Positions 1 to 9,033 of a stretch of DNA of 64,000 nucleotides are shown one piece after another. Made by a program: the position numbers and the translations under genes. The first letter of the stretch is position 1; each line of letters opens with the position of its first letter. The notes below the pieces were generated by a model. That model saw only the letters and a program-made list of their open reading frames with translations, was not told the origin of the DNA and did no database searches. Source of the stretch: Sphingobium sp. YR768 (lineage in GTDB: Bacteria > Pseudomonadota > Alphaproteobacteria > Sphingomonadales > Sphingomonadaceae); NCBI RefSeq assembly GCF_900111125.1, contig NZ_FOGE01000002.1:124001-188000 (forward strand), written 5' to 3'.

Positions 1-2
1 TC

Positions 3-1619
3 ATCGTCGCGCGCCTCTATGAAGAACAGGTGGCCGTCGCCGGGATCGACCGGCTGCGCCTGAACGCCCCGCTGGCGGTGCGCGATCTGCTGGCCGCGCT
101 GCGCTTTGCCGTGCAGCCCGAGGATGAACTGAACCTCGCCGCCTTGCTGGTGTCGCCGCTGATCGGCTGGACCCAGGACGAACTGATGACCCGGCTGATC
201 GGGCGCAAGACCGGCCTGTGGCGGCACCTCAACCAGACGCAGCCCGACGCCCTGCTCCAGCCGTTGCGCGATCTGCTGGGCGTGGCGGACTTCACCACCC
301 CCTATCGCTATCTGGAGGCGATCCTGTCCGGGGCGATGGACGGACGGCGCAGGCTGATCGCGCGACTGGGTGCCGAAGCGGCCGACCCGATCGAGGAATT
401 GCTGAACGCCGCGCTCGCCTTTGAGAGCGACGATCATCCCTCGCTTCAGCGCTTCATCGACTGGTTCGACCGGGGCGAAGTGGAAATCGTGCGCGATGCG
501 GCGGCGGCAGGCGACATGCTGCGGCTGCTGACCGTGCACGGTGCGAAGGGCCTGCAAGCCCCGATCGTCATCCTGGCCGACGCCTGTATCGATCCCGATG
601 CCGGCAATCGATCGGACTCGCTGGAGTGGAATGGCCTGCCCATCCTCGCCCCGCGCAAGGCGGAACGGCAGGGACCGATCGGCGATGTCGCGGCTGCCGC
701 CGCGCAAGTCGATCGGGAAGAGCATTGGCGGCTGCTCTATGTCGCCCTGACCCGCGCCGAGGAGAGGCTGATCGTCGCCGGATCGCTCGGCCCCCGCGCC
801 AAAGGCGAAGTGAAGCCGGAAAGCTGGTTCGCTGCCGTCGAAGGCGCGATGGTGTCGCTGGGCGCGGAATGGGATGCCGATCCGCTCTGGGGCGCGACCC
901 GCCGTTGGCAGGGCAGCGAGATATTGCCGCCCAGAAAGGCCGAGCCGGAGACGATCGCCGAACGAACGGCACTGGCCGAACCGGGTTGGCTACGACAAGC
1001 TGCGCCCGCCGAAGCCCGGCCGCCACGCCCTCTCGCCCCCTCCGCGCAGGTCGAGGATGACGTGCCCTATCCACCGCCAACCCCAGCGATGCGCCAGGCG
1101 GCTGAGCGCGGGCGCTGGCTTCACGCGCTGTTCGAACGCCTGCCCGCCGTCCCGGTCGATCGCCGCCGCGACGCCGCCGATCGCTGGCTGGTGCAGCAAG
1201 GGGCAGAGGATGCGGCGCAGCGTCATGACGTCATCGAACAGGCGCTCCGTGTCATCGAAGCGCCCGACTATGCCGCGCTCTTCGGCCCGGACGCCCTTGC
1301 CGAAGCGCCGATCGCGGCGGTAGTGGGGGAAGCGGTGATCGCCGGCACGGTCGATCGCCTGTGCATCGGCCCGGACCGGGTGCAGTTCGTCGACTTCAAG
1401 ACCGGCCGGGTCGCGCCGCTGACATTGGCCGACGTGCCGGTCGCGCATGTCCGCCAGATGGCCGCCTATGCCGCCGCGCTCGCCGTGATCTTCCCTGATC
1501 GCATGATCGAGGCGGGGCTGCTCTACACCAGCGCGCCGCGCCTCATCACCCTGCCGCCCGCGCTGCTGGCGGCGCACAAGCCCGGCTTTGTGCCCGCGCA
1601 GGAGAATTTGCCGCTCTGA
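3..1619 (+). CDS. addA: Double-strand break repair helicase-nuclease AddA, C-terminal part (5' end outside window)
   Basis: AddA is the helicase-nuclease subunit of AddAB, the alphaproteobacterial counterpart of RecBCD, which resects double-strand ends for RecA. The frame is open from the window edge, so about 538 C-terminal residues are seen. UvrD-type motif V is visible as LTVHGAKGLQAPIVIL near position 530, and motif VI as LLYVALTRAEERL near 735. The C-terminal RecB-type nuclease domain shows GTVDRLCIGPDRV followed by VDFKTGR near 1345-1410, with the catalytic Asp and Lys of the DFKTG motif. addB normally lies just upstream, outside the window. trxA follows 56 bp downstream, as in many alphaproteobacteria. 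The assignment is firm; the true start is not visible. Confidence 0.93.
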   Translation: MVARLYEEQVAVAGIDRLRLNAPLAVRDLLAALRFAVQPEDELNLAALLVSPLIGWTQDELMTRLIGRKTGLWRHLNQTQPDALLQPLRDLLGVADFTTPYRYLEAILSGAMDGRRRLIARLGAEAADPIEELLNAALAFESDDHPSLQRFIDWFDRGEVEIVRDAAAAGDMLRLLTVHGAKGLQAPIVILADACIDPDAGNRSDSLEWNGLPILAPRKAERQGPIGDVAAAAAQVDREEHWRLLYVALTRAEERLIVAGSLGPRAKGEVKPESWFAAVEGAMVSLGAEWDADPLWGATRRWQGSEILPPRKAEPETIAERTALAEPGWLRQAAPAEARPPRPLAPSAQVEDDVPYPPPTPAMRQAAERGRWLHALFERLPAVPVDRRRDAADRWLVQQGAEDAAQRHDVIEQALRVIEAPDYAALFGPDALAEAPIAAVVGEAVIAGTVDRLCIGPDRVQFVDFKTGRVAPLTLADVPVAHVRQMAAYAAALAVIFPDRMIEAGLLYTSAPRLITLPPALLAAHKPGFVPAQENLPL

Positions 1620-1675
1620 CCCGTTGAGCCGGACGCGCGCTCACCCTAGATACGCCTCAACTAAAGGAGACATTC

Positions 1676-1996
1676 ATGGCCACCAAGGCAGTTACCGATA
1701 TCAGCTTCAAGGAAGACGTCATCGATTCCGACAAGCCCGTGCTCGTCGATTTCTGGGCCGAATGGTGCGGCCCGTGCAAGATGATCGGCCCGGCTCTGGA
1801 GGAGATCTCCGAGGAACTGGCCGACAAGCTGGTCATCGCCAAGATCAATATCGACGAGAATCCTGACGCACCGGGTCAGTATGGCGTGCGCGGCATCCCG
1901 ACGATGATCCTGTTCAAAAATGGCGAAGCCGCCGCGACCAAGGTCGGCGCCGCCCCCAAGAGCGCGCTCAAGGGCTGGATCGAAAGCGTATTGTAA
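1676..1996 (+). CDS. trxA: Thioredoxin TrxA
   Basis: A 106-residue classical thioredoxin, a cytoplasmic disulfide reductase recycled by thioredoxin reductase. The redox motif WCGPC has its cysteines at residues 31 and 34, and the cis-proline motif is GIPTMILF near residue 75. Length and layout are those of a single-domain thioredoxin. The start is set by a strong ribosome-binding site, AAAGGAGA, seven bases before the ATG. It follows addA in the same direction after a 56-bp gap and may share its transcript. Confidence 0.97.
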   Translation: MATKAVTDISFKEDVIDSDKPVLVDFWAEWCGPCKMIGPALEEISEELADKLVIAKINIDENPDAPGQYGVRGIPTMILFKNGEAAATKVGAAPKSALKGWIESVL

Positions 1997-2070
1997 TTGG
2001 CTTCCCCCCGAGAATGGCCTAGATTGGCAACATGATTGCTGGACTAGGCCATAATCGGGGGAACGACCGG

Positions 2071-2355
2071 ATGTATGCGATCGTGTTTGATCTGGACACG
2101 ACCATTCTACAGAGCGCGTATCATGCCCCTTCATGGACTAACGCCTATTCGGATATCCGAAAGGTGCTGGAATCCAGAGGTTTCGAGTGGCAGCAGGGAT
2201 CGACCTATTTCGGCAATGAACGTGTGACGCCGGTCGATTGCGTTCTCGCCGTGCAGGAATTGCGACGTACCTATAGCTGGTTCAAGCCTTCCGTTCGCGA
2301 CATCAGAATGTTGCGGATCGAGGAAAATAATGATCTCGCCCCAGCTATTGAATGA
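2071..2355 (+). CDS. vapD: VapD-family Cas2-like endoribonuclease
   Basis: A 94-residue protein that starts MYAIVFDLDT and carries the family features NAYSDIRKVLESRGF, WQQGSTYFG and SVRDIRMLRIEENNDL. These match VapD proteins such as those of Helicobacter and Haemophilus, which fold like Cas2 and act as mRNA endoribonucleases. The FDLDT aspartate lies where Cas2-like nucleases keep a conserved acidic residue. The start is chosen at the ATG preceded by GGGGGA about eight bases upstream; an in-frame ATG at 2032 lacks such a site. No VapX-like antitoxin lies upstream (only trxA) or downstream (GST on the other strand), so it appears to be solitary. The family call is firm; a role as toxin or stress RNase is inference. 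Confidence 0.88.
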   Translation: MYAIVFDLDTTILQSAYHAPSWTNAYSDIRKVLESRGFEWQQGSTYFGNERVTPVDCVLAVQELRRTYSWFKPSVRDIRMLRIEENNDLAPAIE

Positions 2356-2364
2356 CCATATCGC

Positions 2365-2973
2365 CTATGTGAGCGGGATCATCACCGATTTCGCATAGCC
2401 CGGCCGTCCGCGCAGCCGGTCATACCAAGCCTGTAGATGCGGCAGGTCGGGCCGCGCCATATCCAGCGTGAAATAGGTGTGGGCGTAAACACCCATCGGC
2501 ACATCCGCGACACCGAAATCGACACCTGACAGCCAAGGCTGTTTCGCCAGTGCTCGGTCCAGTATCGTCATAGCCTTGCCGCTCGCCTCGGCCGATTTCG
2601 CAATCACCTGTTCACTTCGCTGTTCCGGCGCCGTCCGCACCAGTTGCAGGAAGGCGTCGCGTTGCGCATCGGCAAAGGCGAATTGCCAGTCCATCCACTT
2701 GTCGCCCTGCGCTCGTTCGGCCGGATCGGCAGGCCACATCTGCGGTGCATAGCGCGCGGCCAGATACCGCAGGATCGCGTTGGATTCCCACAGGATGACG
2801 TCGCCATCCTCGATCGTCGGGATCAGCGCATTGGGGTTCTTCGCCAGATAGGCATCATCCATGCCGAACTTGCCGCCCACATCATGGCGGACATAGGGCA
2901 GGTCGATCTCGTCGGCGAACCAGGCGACCTTCTTCACATTGTGCGAGTTGAGCCGGCCCCAGATCGTCAGCAT
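2365..2973 (-). CDS. Glutathione S-transferase family protein
   Basis: A 202-residue two-domain GST. The N-terminal thioredoxin-like domain (about residues 1-80) has an SHNVKK stretch after the first strand, where a catalytic serine or asparagine would sit. It also has the glutathione-binding NPNALIPTIEDG and ESNAILRYLA motifs. The C-terminal half is the usual helical domain, with the GVADVPMGVYAHTY helix N-cap region. The substrate cannot be read from sequence. It is the last gene of a leftward group argJ, inositol phosphatase, GST with 10-12 bp gaps, suggesting cotranscription. Its 3' end faces vapD only nine bases away. Confidence 0.9.
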   Translation of the reverse strand: MLTIWGRLNSHNVKKVAWFADEIDLPYVRHDVGGKFGMDDAYLAKNPNALIPTIEDGDVILWESNAILRYLAARYAPQMWPADPAERAQGDKWMDWQFAFADAQRDAFLQLVRTAPEQRSEQVIAKSAEASGKAMTILDRALAKQPWLSGVDFGVADVPMGVYAHTYFTLDMARPDLPHLQAWYDRLRGRPGYAKSVMIPLT

Positions 2974-2983
2974 CGAAATTCCC

Positions 2984-3781
2984 TTACCCGAACAACGTCT
3001 CCGCCGCCCTGTCCCACAGACGCGGGGAGGAGGCGCCCATCAATCCACGGCGCGTATCGCCCACCCGGAAGGGCGTGCCGTCGATCCGCTGGCAGCAACC
3101 ACCCGCCTCATTGACGAACAAAGTGCCCGCCGCATGATCCCAGGGCAAAGTGCGAGCGAAGACCGACACGTCATTCTGCCCCAGCACCAGCCGGGGATAT
3201 TGTTCGGCGGCGCAGCGGGGAATATCCACCAGCGCGAAGCTGGCCTGCGACCGGCGCTGAATGTCCGCGCGCTCCTGCGGGTCCATGAAATAGACGGCCA
3301 GCGCCGCGATCGGCAGATCGCCGCCGCTTTCCCGCGCCGTCACCTGCTCGCCGTCGATATGGCTGCCGCCGCCCAGCATCGCGTGGCACAGCCGCCCGGT
3401 CAGCGGATCGAGTATCCACCCCGCCAGCGTCGTGCCGCCATCGGCCAGCGCCACCATGATGCCGAAGGGCGGATTGCCCGACGCGAAATTGCCAGTGCCG
3501 TCGATCGGATCGATGATCCAGTTCAGGCCTTCGCCGGCCCGCTCCAATATGCTGGGGTCAGCCGCGCAGGCTTCCTCGCCGACCACCCCGGCTTCGGGCA
3601 GGATATCGGCCAGCCCCTCGGCCAGCCGCAACTCGCTTTCCTTGTCGGCGATGGTGACGAAGTCGTTCGCCGCCTTCTCGCTTATCTCGTCGGCGGACAG
3701 GTTGCGGTAGCGCGGCATAACGATATCGCGCCCGACCTGCCGCATCAGAGCGACGACGGGATCATGGAGTTCCAGCAGCAT
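2984..3781 (-). CDS. Inositol monophosphatase family protein
   Basis: A 265-residue lithium-sensitive, Mg-dependent phosphatase of the inositol-monophosphatase superfamily. The metal site is plain: GEEACAAD supplies the first Glu, and DPIDGTGNFASG contains the D-P-I-D-G-T signature. The C-terminal WDHAAGTLFVNEAGG motif supplies the last metal-binding Asp. Members act on inositol phosphate, histidinol phosphate or PAP, and the sequence alone does not separate these. Because it sits directly after argJ with a 12-bp gap, a histidinol-phosphatase (HisN-like) role is possible, but this is inference. Confidence 0.9.
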   Translation of the reverse strand: MLLELHDPVVALMRQVGRDIVMPRYRNLSADEISEKAANDFVTIADKESELRLAEGLADILPEAGVVGEEACAADPSILERAGEGLNWIIDPIDGTGNFASGNPPFGIMVALADGGTTLAGWILDPLTGRLCHAMLGGGSHIDGEQVTARESGGDLPIAALAVYFMDPQERADIQRRSQASFALVDIPRCAAEQYPRLVLGQNDVSVFARTLPWDHAAGTLFVNEAGGCCQRIDGTPFRVGDTRRGLMGASSPRLWDRAAETLFG

Positions 3782-3793
3782 CCGCCCCGTCCC

Positions 3794-5017
3794 TTAACTG
3801 CGATAATCCGCGTTGATCGAGATATAGCCATGGGTCAGATCGCAGGTCCAGATCGTAGCCCGGCCATTGCCCAGCCCCAGATCGACACCGATGACGATAT
3901 CCTGCCCTTTCAGATGCGCGGCCACCGGCGCCTCGTCATAACCCTCGACCGCAAGGCCACCGGTCGCAACCTGCGTGGCGCCGAAACGGATGGACAACTT
4001 GTCACGATCGGCCGGCTCGCCCGCCTTGCCGATTGCCATGACGACACGTCCCCAATTGGCGTCTTCGCCAGCAATCGCGGTCTTCACCAGCGGCGAATTG
4101 GCAATCGACAGGCCGATGCGATGGGCGCTCTCGTCGCTTTCCGCGCCCTCGACGGTAATCTCGACGAACTTGGTCGCGCCTTCGCCGTCGCGCACCACCA
4201 GATGGGCAAGCTGGCGGCACAGATCGCTCAGCGCCGCATGGAAGGCATCGGCCCCGGCATCGTCCATCGATGTCAGCGGCGCATTGCCCGCCTTGCCGGT
4301 GGCGAAGGCCAGCACCGTGTCGCTGGTGGACGTGTCGCTATCCACCGTAATGCAGGAGAAGGTCCGCTTGTTCGCGGCCGACAGCATCTGTTGCAGCAGC
4401 GCCGGATCGATCGCCGCATCGGTGAAGATATAGCCGAGCATCGTCGCCATATCCGGCGCGATCATGCCCGATCCCTTGATGATGCCGACCAGTTCGACCC
4501 GCACGCCACCGATCATCGCGGAAGCCGAAGCGCCCTTGGGATAAGTGTCGGTGGTGCCGATCGTAACGGCGGCATCTTCCCAGCCGCAGGGCGTAGCGGT
4601 AAACGCGGCTTCCAGCCCCGCTTCGGCCTTGTCCACCGGCAACGGCACGCCGATCACCCCGGTCGAGGAGACGAATATGTCGGACGGCAAGCAGGACAGG
4701 TGATTGGCCACCTTGGCGGCGATCGCTTCCACCGCCGCACGACCACGATGGCCGGTAAAGGCATTGGCATTGCCCGCATTGACCACTAGCGCGCGCGCCG
4801 ACCCCAGCGGAATGGCGTCCCGGCACCATTCGACTTCGGGGGAAGGGCATTTGCTCTGGGTGGTAACGCCCGCGACGGCCGTCCCCGCATCCAGTTCGAC
4901 ATAGGTCAGGTCGCACCGCTCCCACGCCTTATAGCCCGCACGCGCCGTTCGCAGCGTCACGCCGGCGATAGCGGGAAGGGACGGGAAGGCGGCGGGGGCG
5001 AGGGGGGATTTTTCCAT
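3794..5017 (-). CDS. argJ: Bifunctional ornithine acetyltransferase / N-acetylglutamate synthase ArgJ
   Basis: ArgJ transfers the acetyl group from N-acetylornithine to glutamate in the cyclic arginine pathway, and can also use acetyl-CoA. The 407-residue proenzyme shows VVNAGNANAFTGHRG, typical of the alpha chain, and the autocleavage site SGMIAPDMATMLGYIF. In that site the Thr of ATMLG becomes the N-terminal nucleophile of the beta chain. The chosen start gives MEKSPLAPAAFP; an upstream in-frame ATG at 5041 would add eight residues lacking family similarity. It heads the leftward argJ / inositol phosphatase / GST group and diverges from a glycosyltransferase across about 120 bp. Confidence 0.95.
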   Translation of the reverse strand: MEKSPLAPAAFPSLPAIAGVTLRTARAGYKAWERCDLTYVELDAGTAVAGVTTQSKCPSPEVEWCRDAIPLGSARALVVNAGNANAFTGHRGRAAVEAIAAKVANHLSCLPSDIFVSSTGVIGVPLPVDKAEAGLEAAFTATPCGWEDAAVTIGTTDTYPKGASASAMIGGVRVELVGIIKGSGMIAPDMATMLGYIFTDAAIDPALLQQMLSAANKRTFSCITVDSDTSTSDTVLAFATGKAGNAPLTSMDDAGADAFHAALSDLCRQLAHLVVRDGEGATKFVEITVEGAESDESAHRIGLSIANSPLVKTAIAGEDANWGRVVMAIGKAGEPADRDKLSIRFGATQVATGGLAVEGYDEAPVAAHLKGQDIVIGVDLGLGNGRATIWTCDLTHGYISINADYRS

Positions 5018-5139
5018 GCCGCCGCCATAAGGGCAGGTCATGCCAAATGCCAGTCTCCATAATGCTCAAATCGGGAACGGACTTGCAATGCCCATAGCGT
5101 CTGCGCATGAGATCCCACCGCCACCGAGTACCGCATTTC

Positions 5140-6201
5140 ATGACAGCCACTGACGGTCGCCGTTTCGCCTTCTACGCCAAGCGCTATTCGAAGAAGAAGG
5201 CCAGCATCCGCCTGCGCGTGCTGGAGCCGATCCTGGCGCTGCGCGAAGCCGGGGTGGATGTCGGCCGTTATCCCCGGCTCAAGGGGCCGGCGGGCTATGA
5301 GGCGGTGATCATTTCCAAGGCGTTCGGTCGCGGCGCGCGCAAGGCGATCAAGGCCGCGCGCGCCGCCGGATGCGGGCTGATCTTCGACATATGCGACAAT
5401 CGCTTCGCCAATAACCGGGTGAAGAACGCCCCGCATCACGGTCAGCGCACCAGCAACCTGTTGTCGCAGGCGGATCTGGTGACGGTGCCGACCGAACGGA
5501 TGGGGCAATTGCTGCTGGCCTCCACCCCGCAAATCGCAGGGCGGGTGCGGGTGGTGCCCGATATGCTGGAGGATCTGTCGAGCCTCGGCACGCTGCGCCT
5601 GTCGCTGATCGAGCGCTTCCGCCTGTCGCGGTTGCGCGCCTTTCTGGCGGCGCATCCCGGCGCGCTGCACTGCGTCTGGTTCGGCAATAATATGGCGGGC
5701 GTGTCCGGCGTCGGCCTGCTGGACGACGCCATGGCGCAGTTGCGCGCCTTCGCGGCGGGCCATCCGGTCACGCTGACCATCATCAACAATCAGCCCAAAA
5801 GCTATCGCGCCGCCGCGCCCGGCTGGGGCATCCCCAGCTTCTTCATGCCCTGGTCGCTCGCCAGTTTCCCGCTGGCGCTGCGGCGGCACCGGGTCGCGAT
5901 CATCCCCGTGGCGCGCAACGATTATACGCTGGGCAAGTCGATCAACCGCCCGGCGACGGCGATCATGGCCGGGCTGGGCGTGATCGCGGATTCGATCGAA
6001 TCCTATGAGGAATTGCGGCCCTTCATCGCGCTGGACGACTGGCAGGCGGGGCTTGCCCGCTATGCCCATGGCTGGGAGGGGGAACAGTCCTTGCTGGCGC
6101 AGGCGCGCGATCATCTCGACCGCCATTATGGGCGTCGGCATGTAGCAGAGCGCTGGACGGCGGTGCTGGATGAAGTCTCCGCCCGCCGGCCAGCGCCCTG
6201 A
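5140..6201 (+). CDS. Glycosyltransferase-like protein (GT-B type)
   Basis: A 353-residue protein I recognise only at fold level. An N-terminal part (RFAFYAKRYSKKKASIRLRV, then ALREAGVDVGRYP) leads to LIFDICDNRF and SQADLVTVPTERM, the usual acceptor-domain pattern of GT-B enzymes. The C-terminal half carries SINRPATAIMAGLGVIADSI in place of the nucleotide-sugar-binding ExxG-type region. No transmembrane segment is evident. The start MTATDGRR was preferred over an in-frame ATG 33 bases upstream because it begins near the conserved region. Neighbours (argJ behind, TraB/GumN genes converging) give no pathway. The sugar donor and acceptor are unknown. Confidence 0.65.
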   Translation: MTATDGRRFAFYAKRYSKKKASIRLRVLEPILALREAGVDVGRYPRLKGPAGYEAVIISKAFGRGARKAIKAARAAGCGLIFDICDNRFANNRVKNAPHHGQRTSNLLSQADLVTVPTERMGQLLLASTPQIAGRVRVVPDMLEDLSSLGTLRLSLIERFRLSRLRAFLAAHPGALHCVWFGNNMAGVSGVGLLDDAMAQLRAFAAGHPVTLTIINNQPKSYRAAAPGWGIPSFFMPWSLASFPLALRRHRVAIIPVARNDYTLGKSINRPATAIMAGLGVIADSIESYEELRPFIALDDWQAGLARYAHGWEGEQSLLAQARDHLDRHYGRRHVAERWTAVLDEVSARRPAP

Positions 6202-7083
6202 TCACTGGATGCGGGTGACGGTAAAGCCCCGCGCCTCCAGCAGGTCGATCAGATTTTCCCGCCCCGTCAGATGTCCCGCGCCGACCGCGATGAAGGGCTT
6301 GCCCGTCATCGGCTCGATCGCCTTCACCCAGTCCCGGTTGCGCTGCACCAATATCGCTTCCTCGACCATCGGATCAGGCTGCTCGCCAACCTCATCCTCC
6401 TTGGCGATCGCCTCCATATCGCCCTTCAGCCAGGCCTTGAGGATGCGGTCATATAGCGCCTTCATCCCCTTGGCCTCATGCACGGTCTGCACCAGCAATC
6501 GGGATTGTGCCGCTTCGGGCAGCGTGTCGAAGGCGCCGAACTGCCGCTCCACCGTCTCCAGCCCGCCGATCGGCTTCTTCGCCTTCTTGAAGGTGTCGAT
6601 CAGCACCGGCTCCACGCCGTCGCTCTGACTGACGCCCAGATCCTGTTGGCTGGCGGCCGACAACAGCATCGCCGCCGCCCAGCTTTCATAGCCGGACAGC
6701 AATTGCGTATTGGTGCCGCCATCCCGCATCGCCTTGTCCAGCGCTGCCTTTTCCTCCACCGGAACACGCTGCTCCAGCGGCGGAAGGCCGGGGCTGCGGC
6801 CCATTTTCTCGAACAGGCCCAGCGTCTTCTGCTCATCCTGAAGATCCGCCGCCTCCAGGATCAGCCGATCCGCGCCGGTCATCGCCTCCTTGATCGTCGG
6901 CGTATCCCAGGCGACGCCTTTCGGCAGCACATGAATGGTCCCGAACAGCCAGCCCTTGAAGGCGCCGCGCTGCACCTGCCACAGCGCCGGGCCACCCTGC
7001 GCCGGCGGCGCCTCCGGCGCCTTGCTGCATGCGGCTGCCAGCGTCAGGGCGAAGAGGGCGAGAAGGCGGCTCATCCTGCGCAT
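6202..7083 (-). CDS. TraB/GumN family protein, lipoprotein-like
   Basis: A 293-residue protein with an N-terminal signal segment (MSRLLALFALTLAAAC) and a cysteine placed like a lipoprotein anchor, though the lipobox is weak. The TraB/GumN (PF01963-type) signature is seen as LFGTIHVLPKGV near the N-terminus, and at the C-terminus as FIAVGAGHLTG with its conserved Gly-x-x-H. Members resemble Tiki metalloproteases and are exported; the GTIH histidine and the E/H residues are candidate metal ligands. A paralogue lies immediately upstream, five bases before this gene's start, so the pair is probably one transcript. Substrate unknown. Confidence 0.85.
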   Translation of the reverse strand: MRRMSRLLALFALTLAAACSKAPEAPPAQGGPALWQVQRGAFKGWLFGTIHVLPKGVAWDTPTIKEAMTGADRLILEAADLQDEQKTLGLFEKMGRSPGLPPLEQRVPVEEKAALDKAMRDGGTNTQLLSGYESWAAAMLLSAASQQDLGVSQSDGVEPVLIDTFKKAKKPIGGLETVERQFGAFDTLPEAAQSRLLVQTVHEAKGMKALYDRILKAWLKGDMEAIAKEDEVGEQPDPMVEEAILVQRNRDWVKAIEPMTGKPFIAVGAGHLTGRENLIDLLEARGFTVTRIQ

Positions 7084-7088
7084 CTATG

Positions 7089-7994
7089 TCACTCCTTGAC
7101 GCGGCGCGTGGCGATGCCCAGCGCCTTCAACTGATCCTGCACGCTGCCCTTGCCGGCCAGATGACCCGCGCCCACCGCGACGAACACAGTGCCCGGCTGG
7201 TCCAGCCGGGCCTTGATCCACTTGGCCCAATTGGCGTTGCGCCCGGACAGCAGCACCTGCGCCAGTTCCGGCGTCGCCTCCAGCGACTCGTTCATGGACT
7301 TTGCCAGCTTGTCCGGCTGCCCCGCTTGCCAGTAGCGCAGCAGGCTGGCGAATTCCGTCTCCATCTCCGGCAGGCCGTCGACCGTGGCGTTCAGGAACTG
7401 CACCTGCTGTTCCATCGGCAGGCCCGCGAAGAAGCCGACCTGCTGCTCCACCGTCTCCAGCGCGTCGACCTTCTTGCCCGCGCCCTGCGCAGCAGCGCGC
7501 AATATCTTCTCCGCGCCGATATCGCTCTTGTAGCCGAGCTTCTCCAGCGGCGCGACGGACAGCGCCATGCCGCTCATCCACGGGTTGAACATGTCGAACG
7601 TCTGCCAGGGCAGGCCATTGGCCTCCATCGCCGCCTGATATGCCGTCCGCGCTTCCGGCGTCAGCCGGTCGGACAGCTTTACCCCGTCCTTCGCGATCGC
7701 CATCTGCGCCATGGTCGCGCTCAGCGCCTGCGGATCGTCCGGCTCGATAATCTCCAGCACCAGCTGGTCCGACCCGTCGAAAGCCTTCTTCACCGTACCG
7801 CCGAACCAGTCGACATCCGGCTTCATCACATGGACGGTGCCGAACAGCCAGATGGTCGTATCGGCATCCTTCACCTGCCACAGGGCGGGGGTGGCGACGA
7901 CGCTCTTGGATATCGGCGCGCGGGCCTGCGCCGCGCCGCCGACCAGCAGCAATGCCGGGCCGATCAGGCGCAGCAGGGTGGGGAATATCTTCAT
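7089..7994 (-). CDS. TraB/GumN family protein, secreted
   Basis: A 301-residue paralogue of the gene just downstream. It has a clear Sec signal peptide (MKIFPTLLRLIGPALLLVGG ending in AAQARA), then TPALWQVKDAD, LFGTVHVMKPDV and, near the C-terminus, VFVAVGAGHLAGKGSVQ. The start is fixed by AAGGGGAT just before the ATG at 7994; a longer reading to 8147 would hide the signal peptide behind 51 unrelated residues. The two genes keep the same domain order and match along their length, so they look like a tandem duplication followed by divergence. It diverges from glyQ across about 140 bp. Confidence 0.86.
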   Translation of the reverse strand: MKIFPTLLRLIGPALLLVGGAAQARAPISKSVVATPALWQVKDADTTIWLFGTVHVMKPDVDWFGGTVKKAFDGSDQLVLEIIEPDDPQALSATMAQMAIAKDGVKLSDRLTPEARTAYQAAMEANGLPWQTFDMFNPWMSGMALSVAPLEKLGYKSDIGAEKILRAAAQGAGKKVDALETVEQQVGFFAGLPMEQQVQFLNATVDGLPEMETEFASLLRYWQAGQPDKLAKSMNESLEATPELAQVLLSGRNANWAKWIKARLDQPGTVFVAVGAGHLAGKGSVQDQLKALGIATRRVKE

Positions 7995-8133
7995 ATCCCC
8001 TTCAATGGGGTGCAGGCCGCGTTCCGGCAAGCGGCTTAACCCTGTTTGCCGCCGCTTTCCCTTGACCGTAACAATGGCATGGGCCAAGGCGCGAGCCACG
8101 AAAATCAGCATATAGCGTATAAAAGGACTATCC

Positions 8134-9033
8134 GTGGCCGAAGGCAAAGTGCTTTCCTTCCAGGACCTGATCCTGACCCTCCATGCCTATTGGGGGAAGC
8201 AGGGCTGCGTCATCCTGCAACCTTATGACATGGAAGTCGGCGCAGGCACCTTCCACCCGGCGACCACGCTGCGCGCGCTGGGGCCTCAGCCCTGGAACGC
8301 CGCCTATGTGCAGCCCAGCCGCCGACCTACCGACGGCCGCTATGGCGAAAACCCCAACCGGCTCCAGCATTATTACCAATATCAGGTGATCATGAAGCCG
8401 TCGCCAGCGAACCTTCAGGATCTCTATCTGGGATCGCTCAGGGAAATCGGCATCGATCCGCTGGTCCATGACATCCGCTTCGTCGAGGATGACTGGGAAA
8501 GCCCGACGCTGGGCGCTTGGGGCCTTGGCTGGGAAGTCTGGTGCGATGGCATGGAAGTCACCCAGTTCACCTATTTCCAGCAGATGGGCGGCTATGACTG
8601 CAAGCCTGTCGCGGGCGAGCTGACCTATGGCCTCGAACGGCTCGCCATGTATATTCAGGGCGTCGACAGCGTCTATGACCTGAAGTTCAACGATGCCGGC
8701 GTCACCTATGGCGACGTGTTCCTGGCCAATGAACAGCAGATGTCGAAATGGAATTTCGAGGTCGCCGACACCGAAAAACTGTTCCGCTGGTTCAAGGATT
8801 GCCAGTCCGAATGGCGCCAGTGCATCGACAATGGCGTCCCGCTCGCCGCCTATGATCAGGCGATCAAGGCCAGCCATGTGTTCAACCTGCTCCAGGCGCG
8901 CGGCGTCATCTCCGTGCAGGAACGCGCCAGCTATATGGGCCAGGTGCGTGATATGGCTAAGGGCAGCTGCGAAGCATGGATCGCCACCAACGCCGACGAA
9001 TGGGCCGCGAAATTCCCGGGGTGGACCGCATGA
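8134..9033 (+). CDS. glyQ: Glycyl-tRNA synthetase alpha subunit
   Basis: The catalytic alpha chain of the bacterial alpha2beta2 glycyl-tRNA synthetase, 299 residues and typical in length. Recognisable blocks are [55 protein letters not shown] and the class II core [19 protein letters not shown] region. The start is a GTG preceded by AAAGGAC at good spacing. The stop codon overlaps the start of glyS as ATGA, the usual arrangement for coupled translation of the two subunits. Confidence 0.97.
   Translation: MAEGKVLSFQDLILTLHAYWGKQGCVILQPYDMEVGAGTFHPATTLRALGPQPWNAAYVQPSRRPTDGRYGENPNRLQHYYQYQVIMKPSPANLQDLYLGSLREIGIDPLVHDIRFVEDDWESPTLGAWGLGWEVWCDGMEVTQFTYFQQMGGYDCKPVAGELTYGLERLAMYIQGVDSVYDLKFNDAGVTYGDVFLANEQQMSKWNFEVADTEKLFRWFKDCQSEWRQCIDNGVPLAAYDQAIKASHVFNLLQARGVISVQERASYMGQVRDMAKGSCEAWIATNADEWAAKFPGWTA

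Noticed and set aside
2939..4789. A 616-codon open frame on the + strand across the inositol phosphatase and argJ genes
   Set aside because: It is the antisense mirror of two well-conserved genes in a high-GC genome, where long antisense frames are common. It has no recognisable motif.
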